Shown: positions 9,034 through 17,195 of the stretch, piece after piece
Layout of the letters: each line of letters begins with the position of its first letter
Numbering within the stretch: the stretch's first letter is position 1
Assembly (NCBI GenBank): GCA_003058495.1
Contig: QBVC01000032.1
Span: 1-64,000, forward strand
DNA length: 64,000 bases
From: a gamma proteobacterium symbiont of Ctena orbiculata
GTDB lineage: Bacteria > Pseudomonadota > Gammaproteobacteria > Chromatiales > Chromatiaceae
Direction: 5' to 3'
Made by a program: the position numbers and the translations under genes
The notes under the pieces: generated by a model
Told to the model about the DNA's origin: nothing
Databases searched by the model: none
The model's input: the letters and a program-made list of their open reading frames with translations, nothing else

Positions 9034-9468
9034 CTAGTGATAGATCTGGCGAAAACCGGCTTCGGAGAAACCATTCATCCTGCGCTCTCCCACCAGGATG
9101 ATCGGTACGCCCCTACCCCCCAGTCTCTTATAGTCACGCCTGCCTTTTTGGCTCGTCTCAACATCGTATTCCACAAAGGGGATGGCATTTCGCTTGAAAT
9201 ATCGACGGGCCTTTTTGCAGTAACCGCACCTTTTCGTGCTGTACATCACCACCTTTTCACGAGCGGAAGCGGCACTGGACTTATACTTTGGCGCCTGATA
9301 GAGGTTAGGTTTGACCGTGACGGGCTCAGCCTCTTCCTCTGCCGGCGGCCGATCACCAAAATGGATCTTACCCTTCTCATCCCGCCACTGATAGATGGCG
9401 TCCGCACTGACGGATCCTGCCGCCATTACAATAAGCGTGAACCCCATAATCAAATGAAACGGTCTCAT
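9034..9468 (-). CDS. Periplasmic DUF4124-glutaredoxin fusion protein
   Basis: ATG 9468 is preferred because AAGGAAG sits five bases upstream; a GTG two codons earlier is also in frame. The 144-residue product has a signal peptide ending near ADA (residue 25). It then has a DUF4124 segment (IYQWRDEKGKIHFGDRPP) and a glutaredoxin fold with the active-site CGYC and the GGRGVPIILVG cis-proline region. Both active-site cysteines are present, so it should catalyse thiol-disulfide exchange or deglutathionylation in the periplasm. The combination is recurrent in gammaproteobacteria, but its substrate is not established. It precedes the export cassette on the same strand by about 145 bases. Whether it shares that transcript is unclear; it could help fold exported proteins (inference only). 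Confidence 0.88.
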   Translation of the reverse strand: MRPFHLIMGFTLIVMAAGSVSADAIYQWRDEKGKIHFGDRPPAEEEAEPVTVKPNLYQAPKYKSSAASAREKVVMYSTKRCGYCKKARRYFKRNAIPFVEYDVETSQKGRRDYKRLGGRGVPIILVGERRMNGFSEAGFRQIYH

Positions 9469-9550
9469 TGTCACTTCCTTTTTACACCATGAGCATGAGT
9501 CGCAGCACGGTCGACGAAAGTCGGGTTTCTGCTGCCTTGCAACGGCCTGA

Positions 9551-10588
9551 CTAGTGCCGCAACTCGAGCAGTTTCGCCGCCACTCGTCCCGACTCGAACA
9601 GTCTCCCCGCCATCTCTACCCCCGCCCCGATATCATCAACCTTATTGCCGAGGTAGAGCCTGACCCCCGCGTTGTAGAGAATGGCATCGAGATGCCGGTC
9701 GCTTTTTTGCGTCAGCGCATCCTCGACGATACGCGCGGTGGCATCCACCGACTCGCAGGGGTGATGAGGACGGTGACTAAATCCGAAATCGGCAGGATCG
9801 AGCATATATTGAGCGACCTTGCCGTCTTTATAGTCGGCCACGGCCACCGCTTCCATCGGCAGCTCGTCACAGCCATCCAGCCCCTGCACCGCCATCACCC
9901 GCTGCTGGCCCCGTTCTCCGGCGGCGCTGGCAAAGCGCTCGAGGAAGCTTTTATGGGCGGCGCCCAGCAGTGAATAGGGGGCGGCCGCGGGATTGAGCAT
10001 CACCTCGCAGGCGTGGAGAAAGGATCGATAGAAGAGCGTCTGGCGGATCGGCTTCAATCTCTCCACACCGTGCAGATAGCAGCTGGCGTGCAGATGGCCG
10101 AATCCCTTCTCCTCGATATCCCTCGATACCCGGGCAGGCTCCTGATAGGCGGGGATGCCCAACGCCTCCAACAGCCGCGCGGTGGTGACGCCATCCTTGG
10201 GCGGCAATCCGCTGCTGGAGTGCATCACCACCGGCAGACCTGCCGCGGCGGTGACAATCGCCGCCGCCAGACTGAGATGGAGGGCGTTCTTTCGCCCGTC
10301 GTAGGGGCCGTTGCAGTTCAGCAGGCCATCGACCCTGGGGGCGATCAGGGTTGCGCTCGCCTCCATGGCATCGAGAAAGCCCTTCAACTCCTCCACCCGT
10401 GCCCCCTTGAAGCGCATCGCGGTGAGAAAGGCCCCGACCTGGGCCGGTTGCGCCTCGCTGGAGAGCAGGAAGGTCAAGGCCTCGCGCGCCTCCTCGCGGC
10501 TCATATCCTTGGCCCCGCGGGGCCCCTTGGCGGTGGCGATCAGGCGTTTGCGAAACCGCTCGGCAGCCTTACTCCCCGGTTGTTGCAT
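9551..10588 (-). CDS. TrpD2/YbiB-like protein (anthranilate phosphoribosyltransferase fold)
   Basis: A 345-residue protein with the helical N-terminal domain and alpha/beta C-terminal domain of the nucleoside phosphorylase/TrpD family. The glycine-rich phosphate region is altered: LLNCNGPYDGRKNALHLSL replaces the canonical TrpD GTGGD-type loop, as in the TrpD2 (YbiB) branch. Members of this branch lack tryptophan biosynthesis activity and bind nucleic acid in E. coli. The start ATG 10588 has AGGAG eight bases upstream. No trp genes are nearby, which agrees with a non-tryptophan role. The gene lies 90 bases downstream of the haem-oxygenase-fold gene on the same strand and could be the third gene of an oxyR-led transcript (inference). 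Confidence 0.85.
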   Translation of the reverse strand: MQQPGSKAAERFRKRLIATAKGPRGAKDMSREEAREALTFLLSSEAQPAQVGAFLTAMRFKGARVEELKGFLDAMEASATLIAPRVDGLLNCNGPYDGRKNALHLSLAAAIVTAAAGLPVVMHSSSGLPPKDGVTTARLLEALGIPAYQEPARVSRDIEEKGFGHLHASCYLHGVERLKPIRQTLFYRSFLHACEVMLNPAAAPYSLLGAAHKSFLERFASAAGERGQQRVMAVQGLDGCDELPMEAVAVADYKDGKVAQYMLDPADFGFSHRPHHPCESVDATARIVEDALTQKSDRHLDAILYNAGVRLYLGNKVDDIGAGVEMAGRLFESGRVAAKLLELRH

Positions 10589-10678
10589 TACTCAGCTCCT
10601 GGCGAATCCCATGCCGCAGTGTCAAGGCTTTTTCAATGTATGTGCGGCTTGCCGCACCGGTTCTTGGCTTATGATGAC

Positions 10679-11929
10679 TCAGACCGCATCAGCGAAGACA
10701 AACGGCACACCCTTGCCGGCCTTGTAGTCCGACGCATTCACCACCCGGCTCCCGGCCACCTCCTGACGGGCGGACAGCAGGGCCTCCTCGATACGCCGGT
10801 CAGTGACATGGTAACGGGCATCGAGCCCGACGGCGTCGATGTCGGCACAGGGCTCGGTGAACAGCTGCCGGTAGAGATCGCTCATCATGTTGTAGCGGCT
10901 CGACATCAGCATATTGGTCGCCTGCTTGATCTGCTGCATGGTCTCCTGCTCATGGCCAAACAGGCTGGTCGCCAACATCACCGAGATGGCGTGCAGCACA
11001 TCGTATTGAACATGGGCGATGAAGACGATCAGGTGACGCTGGGTCAACGCCACGTCCTCCCGCCAGGCCCAGCGGATCATGCCGCCGAGCAGCAGACTGA
11101 AGAACTCGGGCACCCCCCACTCCATACCCAATCCCACGGACGCCATGGACTCCACCAGGCTGAACGAAGGGTGGCCGGCGAGCAGGCGCTGGGTGAGCAC
11201 ATTGTCGGCGACGCCGTGGAGCATGGGCACATCCTGCTTCTCGAAGGGGACGCCCAGGCCCTCGAAAAGCTGGCGGTACATGACGATGTGGGTGGTGGAG
11301 TTGAGCAGGCTGGAGAGATCCGGGTAGCGCTCGATGCTGTGGGTACCCACCCCGTACTCATCGGCCAGCAGCTGCGCCAGGATGATCTGCGCCAACTCCG
11401 ATACCCGTTCGTTGAGGCAGCCGTAGGGGAGAGGAATGAAACCGGAGAAGCGTCCCTGCGCCAGGGCCACGCACTGGCGGGTGTTCTTCACCTGGTTGAA
11501 GTAGTTGGTGGCGAAACCGCGCAATTGCGGCGCATCGAACCGGGCCTCGAAGATGCGCACGAAGCAGGGGTGGCTCCAGACCGGATGCGACATCACATGT
11601 TCATGGAGTTCGAGGAACATCGCCTGCAGCGCCCCCGGCCTGAACAGATCCAGTTCACCGAATCTGTTTGCAGGCTCCCTGTCGGCGATGGCCCGCATCT
11701 CGGCAAACAGCCTGTGCAGCGAATTGCCGTCCGCCTCCAGTTCGTCGATCACCCGGGTGAAGTCTTCCAGCTGACTCACCCGGAAGGCCTCGAGTACCTG
11801 TGCGGCGTCCAGGGAGAGCAGATCGGGCAGCGGATGCACCCCGGGCAGCAGGGTCGGGCTGCCGTCGCCATCGAGTTGCAGCAGATCGGAGAAGCGTCGC
11901 GTACTATCGCTGGAATTCGCGCTGGACAT
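10679..11929 (-). CDS. Iron-containing redox enzyme family protein (haem-oxygenase-like fold)
   Basis: A 416-residue soluble protein. After a variable 110-residue N-terminus it has an all-helical domain typical of the haem-oxygenase-like di-iron (HDO) group. Candidate ligands include LHEHVMSHPVW near 128-138, an EYGVGTHSIERYPD stretch near 190-203, and HLIVFIAHVQYDVLHAI near 315-331. Family members bind non-haem iron and activate oxygen or act on small molecules; the reaction here is unknown. It starts 12 bases after the oxyR stop, so the two are almost certainly co-transcribed, tying it to peroxide stress. Alternatives are a TenA/PqqC-like enzyme or a ferritin-like scavenger. Ligand assignment was by eye. 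Confidence 0.75.
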   Translation of the reverse strand: MSSANSSDSTRRFSDLLQLDGDGSPTLLPGVHPLPDLLSLDAAQVLEAFRVSQLEDFTRVIDELEADGNSLHRLFAEMRAIADREPANRFGELDLFRPGALQAMFLELHEHVMSHPVWSHPCFVRIFEARFDAPQLRGFATNYFNQVKNTRQCVALAQGRFSGFIPLPYGCLNERVSELAQIILAQLLADEYGVGTHSIERYPDLSSLLNSTTHIVMYRQLFEGLGVPFEKQDVPMLHGVADNVLTQRLLAGHPSFSLVESMASVGLGMEWGVPEFFSLLLGGMIRWAWREDVALTQRHLIVFIAHVQYDVLHAISVMLATSLFGHEQETMQQIKQATNMLMSSRYNMMSDLYRQLFTEPCADIDAVGLDARYHVTDRRIEEALLSARQEVAGSRVVNASDYKAGKGVPFVFADAV

Positions 11930-11941
11930 AATTATCGATCA

Positions 11942-12856
11942 TCAAAGTTTACGGACTATATTCGGCAACTGAGACTGGATGACACCTGCCAGGACCTCGA
12001 TAGCCTTCTTGCGTGGAAAGGTCTTCCTGTAGACAAACTGCACCCGGCGAAAGGCGTCCTTGATGTGCAGTTTTCTGGCGATGATCCCCGAATCGGTGGT
12101 CCAGCTCCCCCGAATCGCCAGGGCCGGCACCAGGGTGCAGCCGAAGCCGGCACCCACCAGTTGCAACAGGGTCTCCAGGCTGGCGGCCCGCAGGTCGGCC
12201 ATCTCGTTGTCAATGGCACCCTCCTTGATGCGGCAGACATCCATTACCTGGTGGGTCAGGCAGTGTCCGTCGGCGAGCAGCAGCAGGTTGATCTGGCTCA
12301 GATCACGGCGGCTGATCTCGTCTTTGTCGTAGAGCGCATGATTCCTCGGGTGGGCCAACCAGAAGGGCTCCTCGAACAGGGGCATCACCTCCAGCTCGGG
12401 TTCGGTCACCTCGGTGGCCAGGATCGCCACATCGATCTGGTGATCCAACAGGCGCTGGCTCAACATATCCGTGATCTCTTCAGAGAGAATCAGCCGCATC
12501 TGCGGGTACTGCTCCTTGAGCGGCATCAGGATCAGCGGTATCAGGTAGGGGCTGACCGTCGGGATGGCCCCCACCCGCAGCGCGCCCGCCAGGGGATCCC
12601 GCTGTGCCTGGGCCAGCTGCTTGATCACATCGGCCTGTTCCAGTATCAGCTTGGCGTGTTTTACGATCTCCAGGCCGATGGGCGTGGTGGAGACCGAGCG
12701 GTTGGTGCGTTCGAATATGGTGACGCCCAGCTCCTGCTCCAGCTTCTTGATCTGTCCGCTGAGGGTGGGTTGACTGATATAGCACTGCGCGGCCGCGTGG
12801 CCGAAATGCTCGGTCTCGGCAACGGCAATCAGGTATTTCAGGTCGCGCAGATTCAT
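11942..12856 (-). CDS. oxyR: OxyR-type LysR regulator, peroxide sensor
   Basis: With the start at ATG 12856 (MNLRDLKYLIAVAE) the product is 304 residues, close to the usual 305. It has an N-terminal winged helix (HFGHAAAQCYISQPTLSGQI) and a LysR effector domain. The redox pair is intact: Cys199 in ADGHC and Cys208 in MDVC, at exactly the E. coli OxyR positions, and SLETLLQLVGAG matches the following helix. It should sense hydrogen peroxide by disulfide formation and activate antioxidant genes. Unusually, the downstream neighbour is an iron-containing redox enzyme rather than ahpC, katG or recG. A palindrome (12907-12925) about 50 bases upstream suits autoregulation. An in-frame upstream start seven codons earlier is less likely. 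Confidence 0.93.
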   Translation of the reverse strand: MNLRDLKYLIAVAETEHFGHAAAQCYISQPTLSGQIKKLEQELGVTIFERTNRSVSTTPIGLEIVKHAKLILEQADVIKQLAQAQRDPLAGALRVGAIPTVSPYLIPLILMPLKEQYPQMRLILSEEITDMLSQRLLDHQIDVAILATEVTEPELEVMPLFEEPFWLAHPRNHALYDKDEISRRDLSQINLLLLADGHCLTHQVMDVCRIKEGAIDNEMADLRAASLETLLQLVGAGFGCTLVPALAIRGSWTTDSGIIARKLHIKDAFRRVQFVYRKTFPRKKAIEVLAGVIQSQLPNIVRKL

Positions 12857-12906
12857 GAGAGTTATCGGCTCAATCAATCACTGGACTGATAATACCTTAG
12901 TTGACC

Positions 12907-12925
12907 CTATCGTTGCCAATGATAG
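12907..12925. promoter_or_regulatory. LysR-type box upstream of oxyR
   Basis: CTATC at 12907-12911 and GATAG at 12921-12925 are perfect inverted arms around nine bases. This contains the ATC-N9-GAT form of the LysR-family T-N11-A box. It lies 51-69 bases upstream of the oxyR start, where LysR regulators usually bind for autoregulation. It shares CTAT/ATAG half-sites with OxyR operators, though the full four-half-site spacing is not present. Confidence 0.5.
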
Positions 12926-12946
12926 ATATCAATCAGATCCCGGCTG

Positions 12947-12977
12947 AAAAGGCCGCCCTGACATTGCCGGGGCGGCC
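12947..12977 (-). terminator. Candidate intrinsic terminator downstream of bacteriohemerythrin
   Basis: GGCCGCCC (12951-12958) and GGGCGGCC (12970-12977) form a perfect 8-bp stem with an 11-base loop. On the minus strand the hairpin is followed by TTTT. It lies about 235 bases after the bacteriohemerythrin stop and just before the oxyR promoter region. Confidence 0.55.
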
Positions 12978-13212
12978 CACCGATAACGGGGCCATGCGCT
13001 GGACCGACGTCTGACTCGGTTCATCTGCGGCTTGTTCCTGATTGCCGTCGACAGCTTGCTCGAGGCCTTCGGTTGCACCGAAGGTGTTGAGAATCTAGTA
13101 GCCCAACCCGGTATAGCTGCCTGGAATTTACTTGCGCCGGTAACCTATATCTCGATCTGGAGCAGAGACCTGTAGCTGCATCCAGTGAAATCCATGCGGA
13201 CCGGAAAGAGGG

Positions 13213-13677
13213 CTAATGGCGGAAAAACCTAGCGAGGGAACGCGATAAAAAACCGCGCTTCTGTCTGTTGCTGTCGAGATCGGACAGGGATGCCTTCACG
13301 CTGGCCACATAGGCGGCATCATCGTTTTGGATATGACTGAACAGCCATCTTGACAACAGGCCGTGCAGCTCTTCAGAGATATCCTCGCCCTCATCAAAGC
13401 GCTGCTTGAACTCGCCGACGCGCCTTATGAAGAGTTCATGCACACGCTTATGCGGTCGCGTGAACTCATAGCCGGCATCCTCCAGCAACGTCTCCTCGAA
13501 ACCGAAGTGGGAAACAGTATACTCCACAGTGTCTTCAATGACCTTGCCTATTACGAAGCGGTTCTTGGTAAACCTCGCATCGTCGAGTTTATTAATATAA
13601 TCGACGATCTGCTTGTGTTGACCATCGATGACATCGATACCCGTTTCCAGGCTTTTCAACCAGACCAGATGAGCCAT
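13213..13677 (-). CDS. Bacteriohemerythrin
   Basis: A 154-residue four-helix protein with the di-iron, oxygen-binding hemerythrin signature: GIDVIDGQHKQIVDYIN, then HFGFEE, HKRVHELF and FSHIQNDD, supplying the usual histidines and carboxylates. Bacteriohemerythrins bind O2 reversibly and serve in oxygen sensing, storage or delivery. The C-terminal extension is short and basic, and no signalling domain is attached. It is probably a single-gene transcript; the nearest upstream minus-strand gene is almost 500 bases away. Its position beside oxyR may reflect a shared oxygen/peroxide theme (inference). Confidence 0.93.
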   Translation of the reverse strand: MAHLVWLKSLETGIDVIDGQHKQIVDYINKLDDARFTKNRFVIGKVIEDTVEYTVSHFGFEETLLEDAGYEFTRPHKRVHELFIRRVGEFKQRFDEGEDISEELHGLLSRWLFSHIQNDDAAYVASVKASLSDLDSNRQKRGFLSRSLARFFRH

Positions 13678-14086
13678 GGGTTTTTACTCTCAACAATCTT
13701 CCGTAATACTGAAAATGGCCGTTCCACGAGCCAATCCCAGCCTTCCCGTTGAAGATTAATAACATACAGCGATGAGCCAGGTAAACACCAAACACGACAA
13801 AACACAGGCATTTCAGTAGTTTCTGAGCCAACTATAAGGTCACCTACTACCTTTTAATAGTTTAATTCCCGGCAAATACCCTGCAACGTCCGCCCCGATC
13901 CAGCCAGCACCGAAGACCATGACAGCGATCCAGGGCCTGACAGCACCAGGCAGACAATCCGCCAAGCGACCCTGATATTGAGTTGCTTTGAAGATGTGGA
14001 GAAACGCGAGCAGAGCGCTATCGATTGAGTTGAGCAATGCGGATCTATCCCAGGGGATAACAGGAGCAGGCGTGAAGACACAAATG
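13678..14086. other. Non-coding gap, no gene supported
   Basis: This stretch lies between the bacteriohemerythrin start and the terminator of the MopE-like gene. It contains only short overlapping minus-strand frames of 65-96 codons with no recognisable family and no good ribosome sites. The bacteriohemerythrin promoter should be here; I see no clear consensus. Confidence 0.5.
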
Positions 14087-14108
14087 AAAAAGGGGGCCGA
14101 AGCCCCCT
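14087..14108 (-). terminator. Intrinsic terminator of the MopE-like gene
   Basis: Read on the minus strand, GGGGGC, TTCG loop and GCCCCC form a perfect 6-bp GC stem (14092-14107) followed directly by five T residues (14091-14087). It lies about 50 bases beyond the stop at 14160. A textbook rho-independent terminator. Confidence 0.85.
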
Positions 14109-14159
14109 GTATGTCAATGCCATGGAGATGGCTTGCTGAATCAATCAGATCAACGGATT

Positions 14160-15212
14160 TCAGCTACGGGATTTACGCGATTTGCGATCTTCGTCGTCGC
14201 AGTCTTTCTGCTCGCGCTCTTCATCGTCATGCTCGTCTTCATCATCCTGTTCATCTTCGTCGTCACGCTCGTCTTCATCATCCTTCTCGTCTTCCTCGTC
14301 GTAATCATCTGATGAATCGTCGTCGTTAGCGTCATCATCCCGGCACAACTTCAGATGGTGGTGATCACGCTTGCCTTTGGATCGCCACCAAGGCATTTCA
14401 CACTCGTCGTCACCGCCATCACTGTTTTGACAGACACCGTCTGCGGAATCGGAAAGTCCGTTACAGTTGTTGTCGACTCCATCATCGCAGACTTCCAATG
14501 CCCCGGGATTGACATCCGCATTGGTATCGTCACAATCCACGGCGCCGCAAGCACCACCCTCGACACTGTAACCATCGGCATCACCATCGGTACACTCAAG
14601 CGGGCAGTCCACTGCATTCGAATCCGCGGTATCAACGAGGCCGTTACAGTTGTTATCGATCTCATCACTGCAGATTTCATCCGCACCAGGATTGATAGCG
14701 GGATTGTTGTCATTACAGTCTATGGCGCCGCAGGAGCCACCTTCCACCGCATATCCATCCAGATCCGAGTCGGTGCACGCAACAGGACAATCGACGGCGC
14801 CCGGGTCGGCAGCATCGACCATGCCGTTGCCATCGTTATCGATGCCATCGGTGCAATCTTCGGGGGCGCCGGGGTAGGCCGCAACGTTATTGTCGTTGAA
14901 GTCGGCCTCGGTACCGCAGCTTTCGCCTTCCGCATAGTAGCCATCGCCGTCACTATCGGTACAGGTCGTCGCCACCGGCGCGGGGCAGAAGTACTCATAG
15001 TTTCCTGTACTGTATGCACTCTTTGCCTGGTTATCCCCATGACAAGCTGTACAGCTGTCCGCCTGGTAGGCAGACAGCAGATCATAACCCATACTGTTGC
15101 AACCGTTGATGATATCGTCTTCCATATAACCGTAGGCGTTTACATCATGGAAGGCTGTTAACGAAAATGCGCCTAGCATCAAAGCAGCCAGGCTCTTCTT
15201 ACCAAATATCAT
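14160..15212 (-). CDS. Secreted MopE-type metal-binding repeat protein with one c-type haem motif and acidic tail
   Basis: A 350-residue protein with a signal peptide ending near VNA (residue 26). A short domain carries CTACH at 54-58, a single covalent haem c motif. Three repeats of about 62 residues follow (starting near 84, 146 and 208), each with a CTDSDGDGY-like start, DC(N/D)D.N...NPGA.E.C and D.IDNNCNGL. These match the putative metal-binding motif of Methylococcus MopE, and the D.D.DG loops also resemble calcium-binding sites. After a basic HHHL patch the C-terminus is almost pure Asp/Glu, including four DDEDE(R/Q/H)-like units, then a basic end. A good ribosome site (AGAGGAA) precedes ATG 15212. 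It is a single transcript with its own terminator. Role unknown: copper or calcium binding at the cell surface, possibly with electron transfer, is inferred. Confidence 0.85.
   Translation of the reverse strand: MIFGKKSLAALMLGAFSLTAFHDVNAYGYMEDDIINGCNSMGYDLLSAYQADSCTACHGDNQAKSAYSTGNYEYFCPAPVATTCTDSDGDGYYAEGESCGTEADFNDNNVAAYPGAPEDCTDGIDNDGNGMVDAADPGAVDCPVACTDSDLDGYAVEGGSCGAIDCNDNNPAINPGADEICSDEIDNNCNGLVDTADSNAVDCPLECTDGDADGYSVEGGACGAVDCDDTNADVNPGALEVCDDGVDNNCNGLSDSADGVCQNSDGGDDECEMPWWRSKGKRDHHHLKLCRDDDANDDDSSDDYDEEDEKDDEDERDDEDEQDDEDEHDDEEREQKDCDDEDRKSRKSRS
14211..14282 (-). repeat. Four 18-base tandem units encoding acidic tail
   Basis: Four 18-base units lie end to end in the 3' part of the MopE-like gene: 14265-14282 (DDEDER), 14247-14264 (DDEDEQ), 14229-14246 (DDEDEH) and 14211-14228 (DDEERE). 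Unit number could vary by slippage between strains. Confidence 0.8.
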
Positions 15213-15669
15213 TATTCGATTCCTCTAATCCAATTTTTAAAGATAGCGTGGCGCTGCGATTCATCTGACCTGGCAGCAGCCACATCGGACAAGGCAGTGA
15301 TCAGCGATGAGTTTTAGAGGTATCGGAAAACAACACCAATCGTCGTCCTGCCGATGCACAACCAAGCTAGACGGGATAGTGGCGAGATAGGGCGATTGCT
15401 TCTGTGAGCTCAAACACAATATCCTGGGAGTTTATTCCCACTTTTGTTAAATCCCACAATAAATCACAGATTGCCATTTGGCCGGGGAGGGACGCTCAGT
15501 ATCTAATGTAACCTGTGGTGATTAACCGCTTTCTATTTAAACATCGTTTAGAGTTGATGCCGCGGCAATTCATTCCCCGATAACCACCATGACAGGTCTC
15601 AACACCACAGGGATCAGCGTTCTATGCGCAGCAGCAAGGCCGTGGGTGACTAATCGACAGGATGAGGAT
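15213..15669. other. Intergenic region upstream of MopE-like gene
   Basis: No gene is supported. The 5' leader of the MopE-like gene lies here. The only pattern noted is a direct repeat TCCCAC at 15436-15441 and 15452-15457, 16 bases apart, which might be a regulator half-site pair. Confidence 0.4.
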
Positions 15670-16767
15670 TCAGCCCTGCCGCTCCACATCTTGTTTGATC
15701 TCATCGAGCTTGCGGAAGACCTGCATGCTGTGCTCCTCCATCACCTTCAGGGATCGCATCAGTGCATTGATGTCCCGTTCGCCCTGCAGCAGCTTGAAGA
15801 CCTCGCGGGTGGTCTCGTGAACAACCTCGTGGGGATGTTCGAGATCCCTGTAATAGGAGGATGAAGAGAAGAATTCGTTACCCTCGCCCTGGTCGTACCA
15901 CTTGCCGAGTCTGCAATTGTGGTGATCGACAAAATCGAATGCCGGTTCACCCTGATTGACCGAGAGATAGGTATTCACCTTCCATAGCAGGTGGTCGAGC
16001 TTTGCCAGTCCCATGAAGACACTGTCGGTGGTGGTGGAGATGTCGCTGAAATAGCCCTTCACCTCCGCGTTTATCCGCGCCAGGTTCTGTTCGAATCCCT
16101 TCACATCGACCTGCACCTGGCTGATGTATTCGATCAGGCGCGTGGAGTCTCCACCCACCGACTCCACGTTCTGTTGCATCGACTGGATAACATCATTGGT
16201 CTCGCTGATTGCCGACTGGGTCTTGTCGGCCAGGCCGCGCACCTCGTCGGCGACAACCGCAAAACCCCGCCCCTGCTCTCCAGCCCGCGCAGCCTCGATG
16301 GCCGCATTCAGGGCCAGCAGGTTGGTCTGTTCCGCAATCCCCTTGATAAGTGCCAGGATCGAGCTGATCTCGGTGGCGCGGGAGGACATGCTTTTCACCG
16401 AACTCTCGGCATTGGTGGAGAGCGTTGCCAGATTGTCCAGCGCCTCGGTGATCCTCGAGATATCGGTGGTCAGGCCGGCGAAGTATGAACGTACGTTATT
16501 GGCGCATCCGAGGGTGAGTTTCGCCGACTCCACGGAGCCGGCAAGATCGGATTGCACAATCCCCAGCCCAGCCTTCAGTTGCCTGTTCTCAAACTCCATC
16601 AGATCATTGAGTTGAGATTCGCCCGAGGTCTGCCGCTGATGCGCCGCAAGGGCCTGCGACTGCTCCTCCTGTAGCCGCTGCAGCTCGGCGAGCTTCAGCT
16701 GAAGTTTGCCGTTTTCCGTCTCCAGCTGCCCGATCCGCAGCCGTTCCTTAGCATTCCACCATGCCAT
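15670..16767 (-). CDS. Soluble methyl-accepting chemotaxis protein with C-terminal CZB zinc domain
   Basis: ATG 16767 (365 residues, [10 protein letters not shown]) is preferred over ATG 16788 because GAGGG lies eight bases before it. There is no membrane span or signal peptide. An N-terminal coiled coil (about 8-55) leads into a chemoreceptor signalling hairpin with the highly conserved tip ([35 protein letters not shown]). The last 110 residues form a CZB domain: [19 protein letters not shown] followed by HPHEVVHE supplies the three His and one Cys zinc ligands. CZB receptors sense zinc or hypochlorous acid through the Zn-bound cysteine and signal to CheA or a diguanylate cyclase. No chemotaxis genes are nearby, so it likely joins a remote cluster. 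Confidence 0.92.
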   Translation of the reverse strand: MAWWNAKERLRIGQLETENGKLQLKLAELQRLQEEQSQALAAHQRQTSGESQLNDLMEFENRQLKAGLGIVQSDLAGSVESAKLTLGCANNVRSYFAGLTTDISRITEALDNLATLSTNAESSVKSMSSRATEISSILALIKGIAEQTNLLALNAAIEAARAGEQGRGFAVVADEVRGLADKTQSAISETNDVIQSMQQNVESVGGDSTRLIEYISQVQVDVKGFEQNLARINAEVKGYFSDISTTTDSVFMGLAKLDHLLWKVNTYLSVNQGEPAFDFVDHHNCRLGKWYDQGEGNEFFSSSSYYRDLEHPHEVVHETTREVFKLLQGERDINALMRSLKVMEEHSMQVFRKLDEIKQDVERQG

Positions 16768-17195
16768 TTTCGTTCCCTCGTATTCCATTTGTGCAGTGTG
16801 TGATTTCGCTATCGTCCGTTTTTCATCAAGCTTTAATCCCAGGTATTGAACGGATCCGGTATGGGCAAGCAGAGATAAGATTTTGTGACCCGCCGGCCTG
16901 GACAGCAGCCAGGCTAAAACGGGGCTATCGGCTTGACGCCCAGAATACCGATTCCGGGCAGCTCCGGATCCGGCCTGGTCCTATGGAATAGCCGGAAAAT
17001 CCAGCTATATTTACCCCATGATGTATGGCACGCACTAGCGGATTGCTACAGCTGTTCAAATCCGTCAACGGAGACGAAATCCTGACCGACCGCCGGCAAG
17101 AGCCGTACCATATCGAATAATGCGATCCAACACCCACACCTTGGGTACTCTTCAACTTATAATTGCAGCGCAAAATCTACCGGGAGCCATTGGGG
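16768..17195. other. Intergenic region between divergent genes
   Basis: This region separates the CZB receptor (minus) from the membrane-anchored unknown protein (plus). It must hold both promoters. Small frames in it have no recognisable family and no ribosome sites. I see no repeat or operator. Confidence 0.5.

Larger units (their letters stand above)
12857..13212. other. Intergenic region between oxyR and bacteriohemerythrin
   Basis: No gene is supported here. It holds the LysR-type palindrome (12907-12925), a GC hairpin followed by T residues on the minus strand (12947-12977), and a second short hairpin at 13066-13084 (CCTTCGGT/ACCGAAGG, 3-base loop) without a T-run. These separate the bacteriohemerythrin transcript from oxyR. 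Confidence 0.6.

Noticed and set aside
10013-12889. A 958-codon plus-strand frame opposite trpD2-like, HDO and oxyR genes
   Set aside because: The minus-strand genes here have clear family motifs. The plus frame is antisense to them, has no domain and is a by-product of GC-rich codon use.
13840-14144. Two overlapping minus-strand frames of 65 and 96 codons
   Set aside because: No ribosome site, no family, and they lie between a promoter region and a strong terminator.
14355-15161. A 268-codon plus-strand frame opposite the MopE-like gene
   Set aside because: It is antisense to a gene with signal peptide, haem motif, repeats, ribosome site and terminator.
17020-17045. TGGCAC...TTGC resembling a sigma-54 promoter
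   Set aside because: Spacing between the GG and GC elements does not fit, and no regulated gene lies at the right distance.
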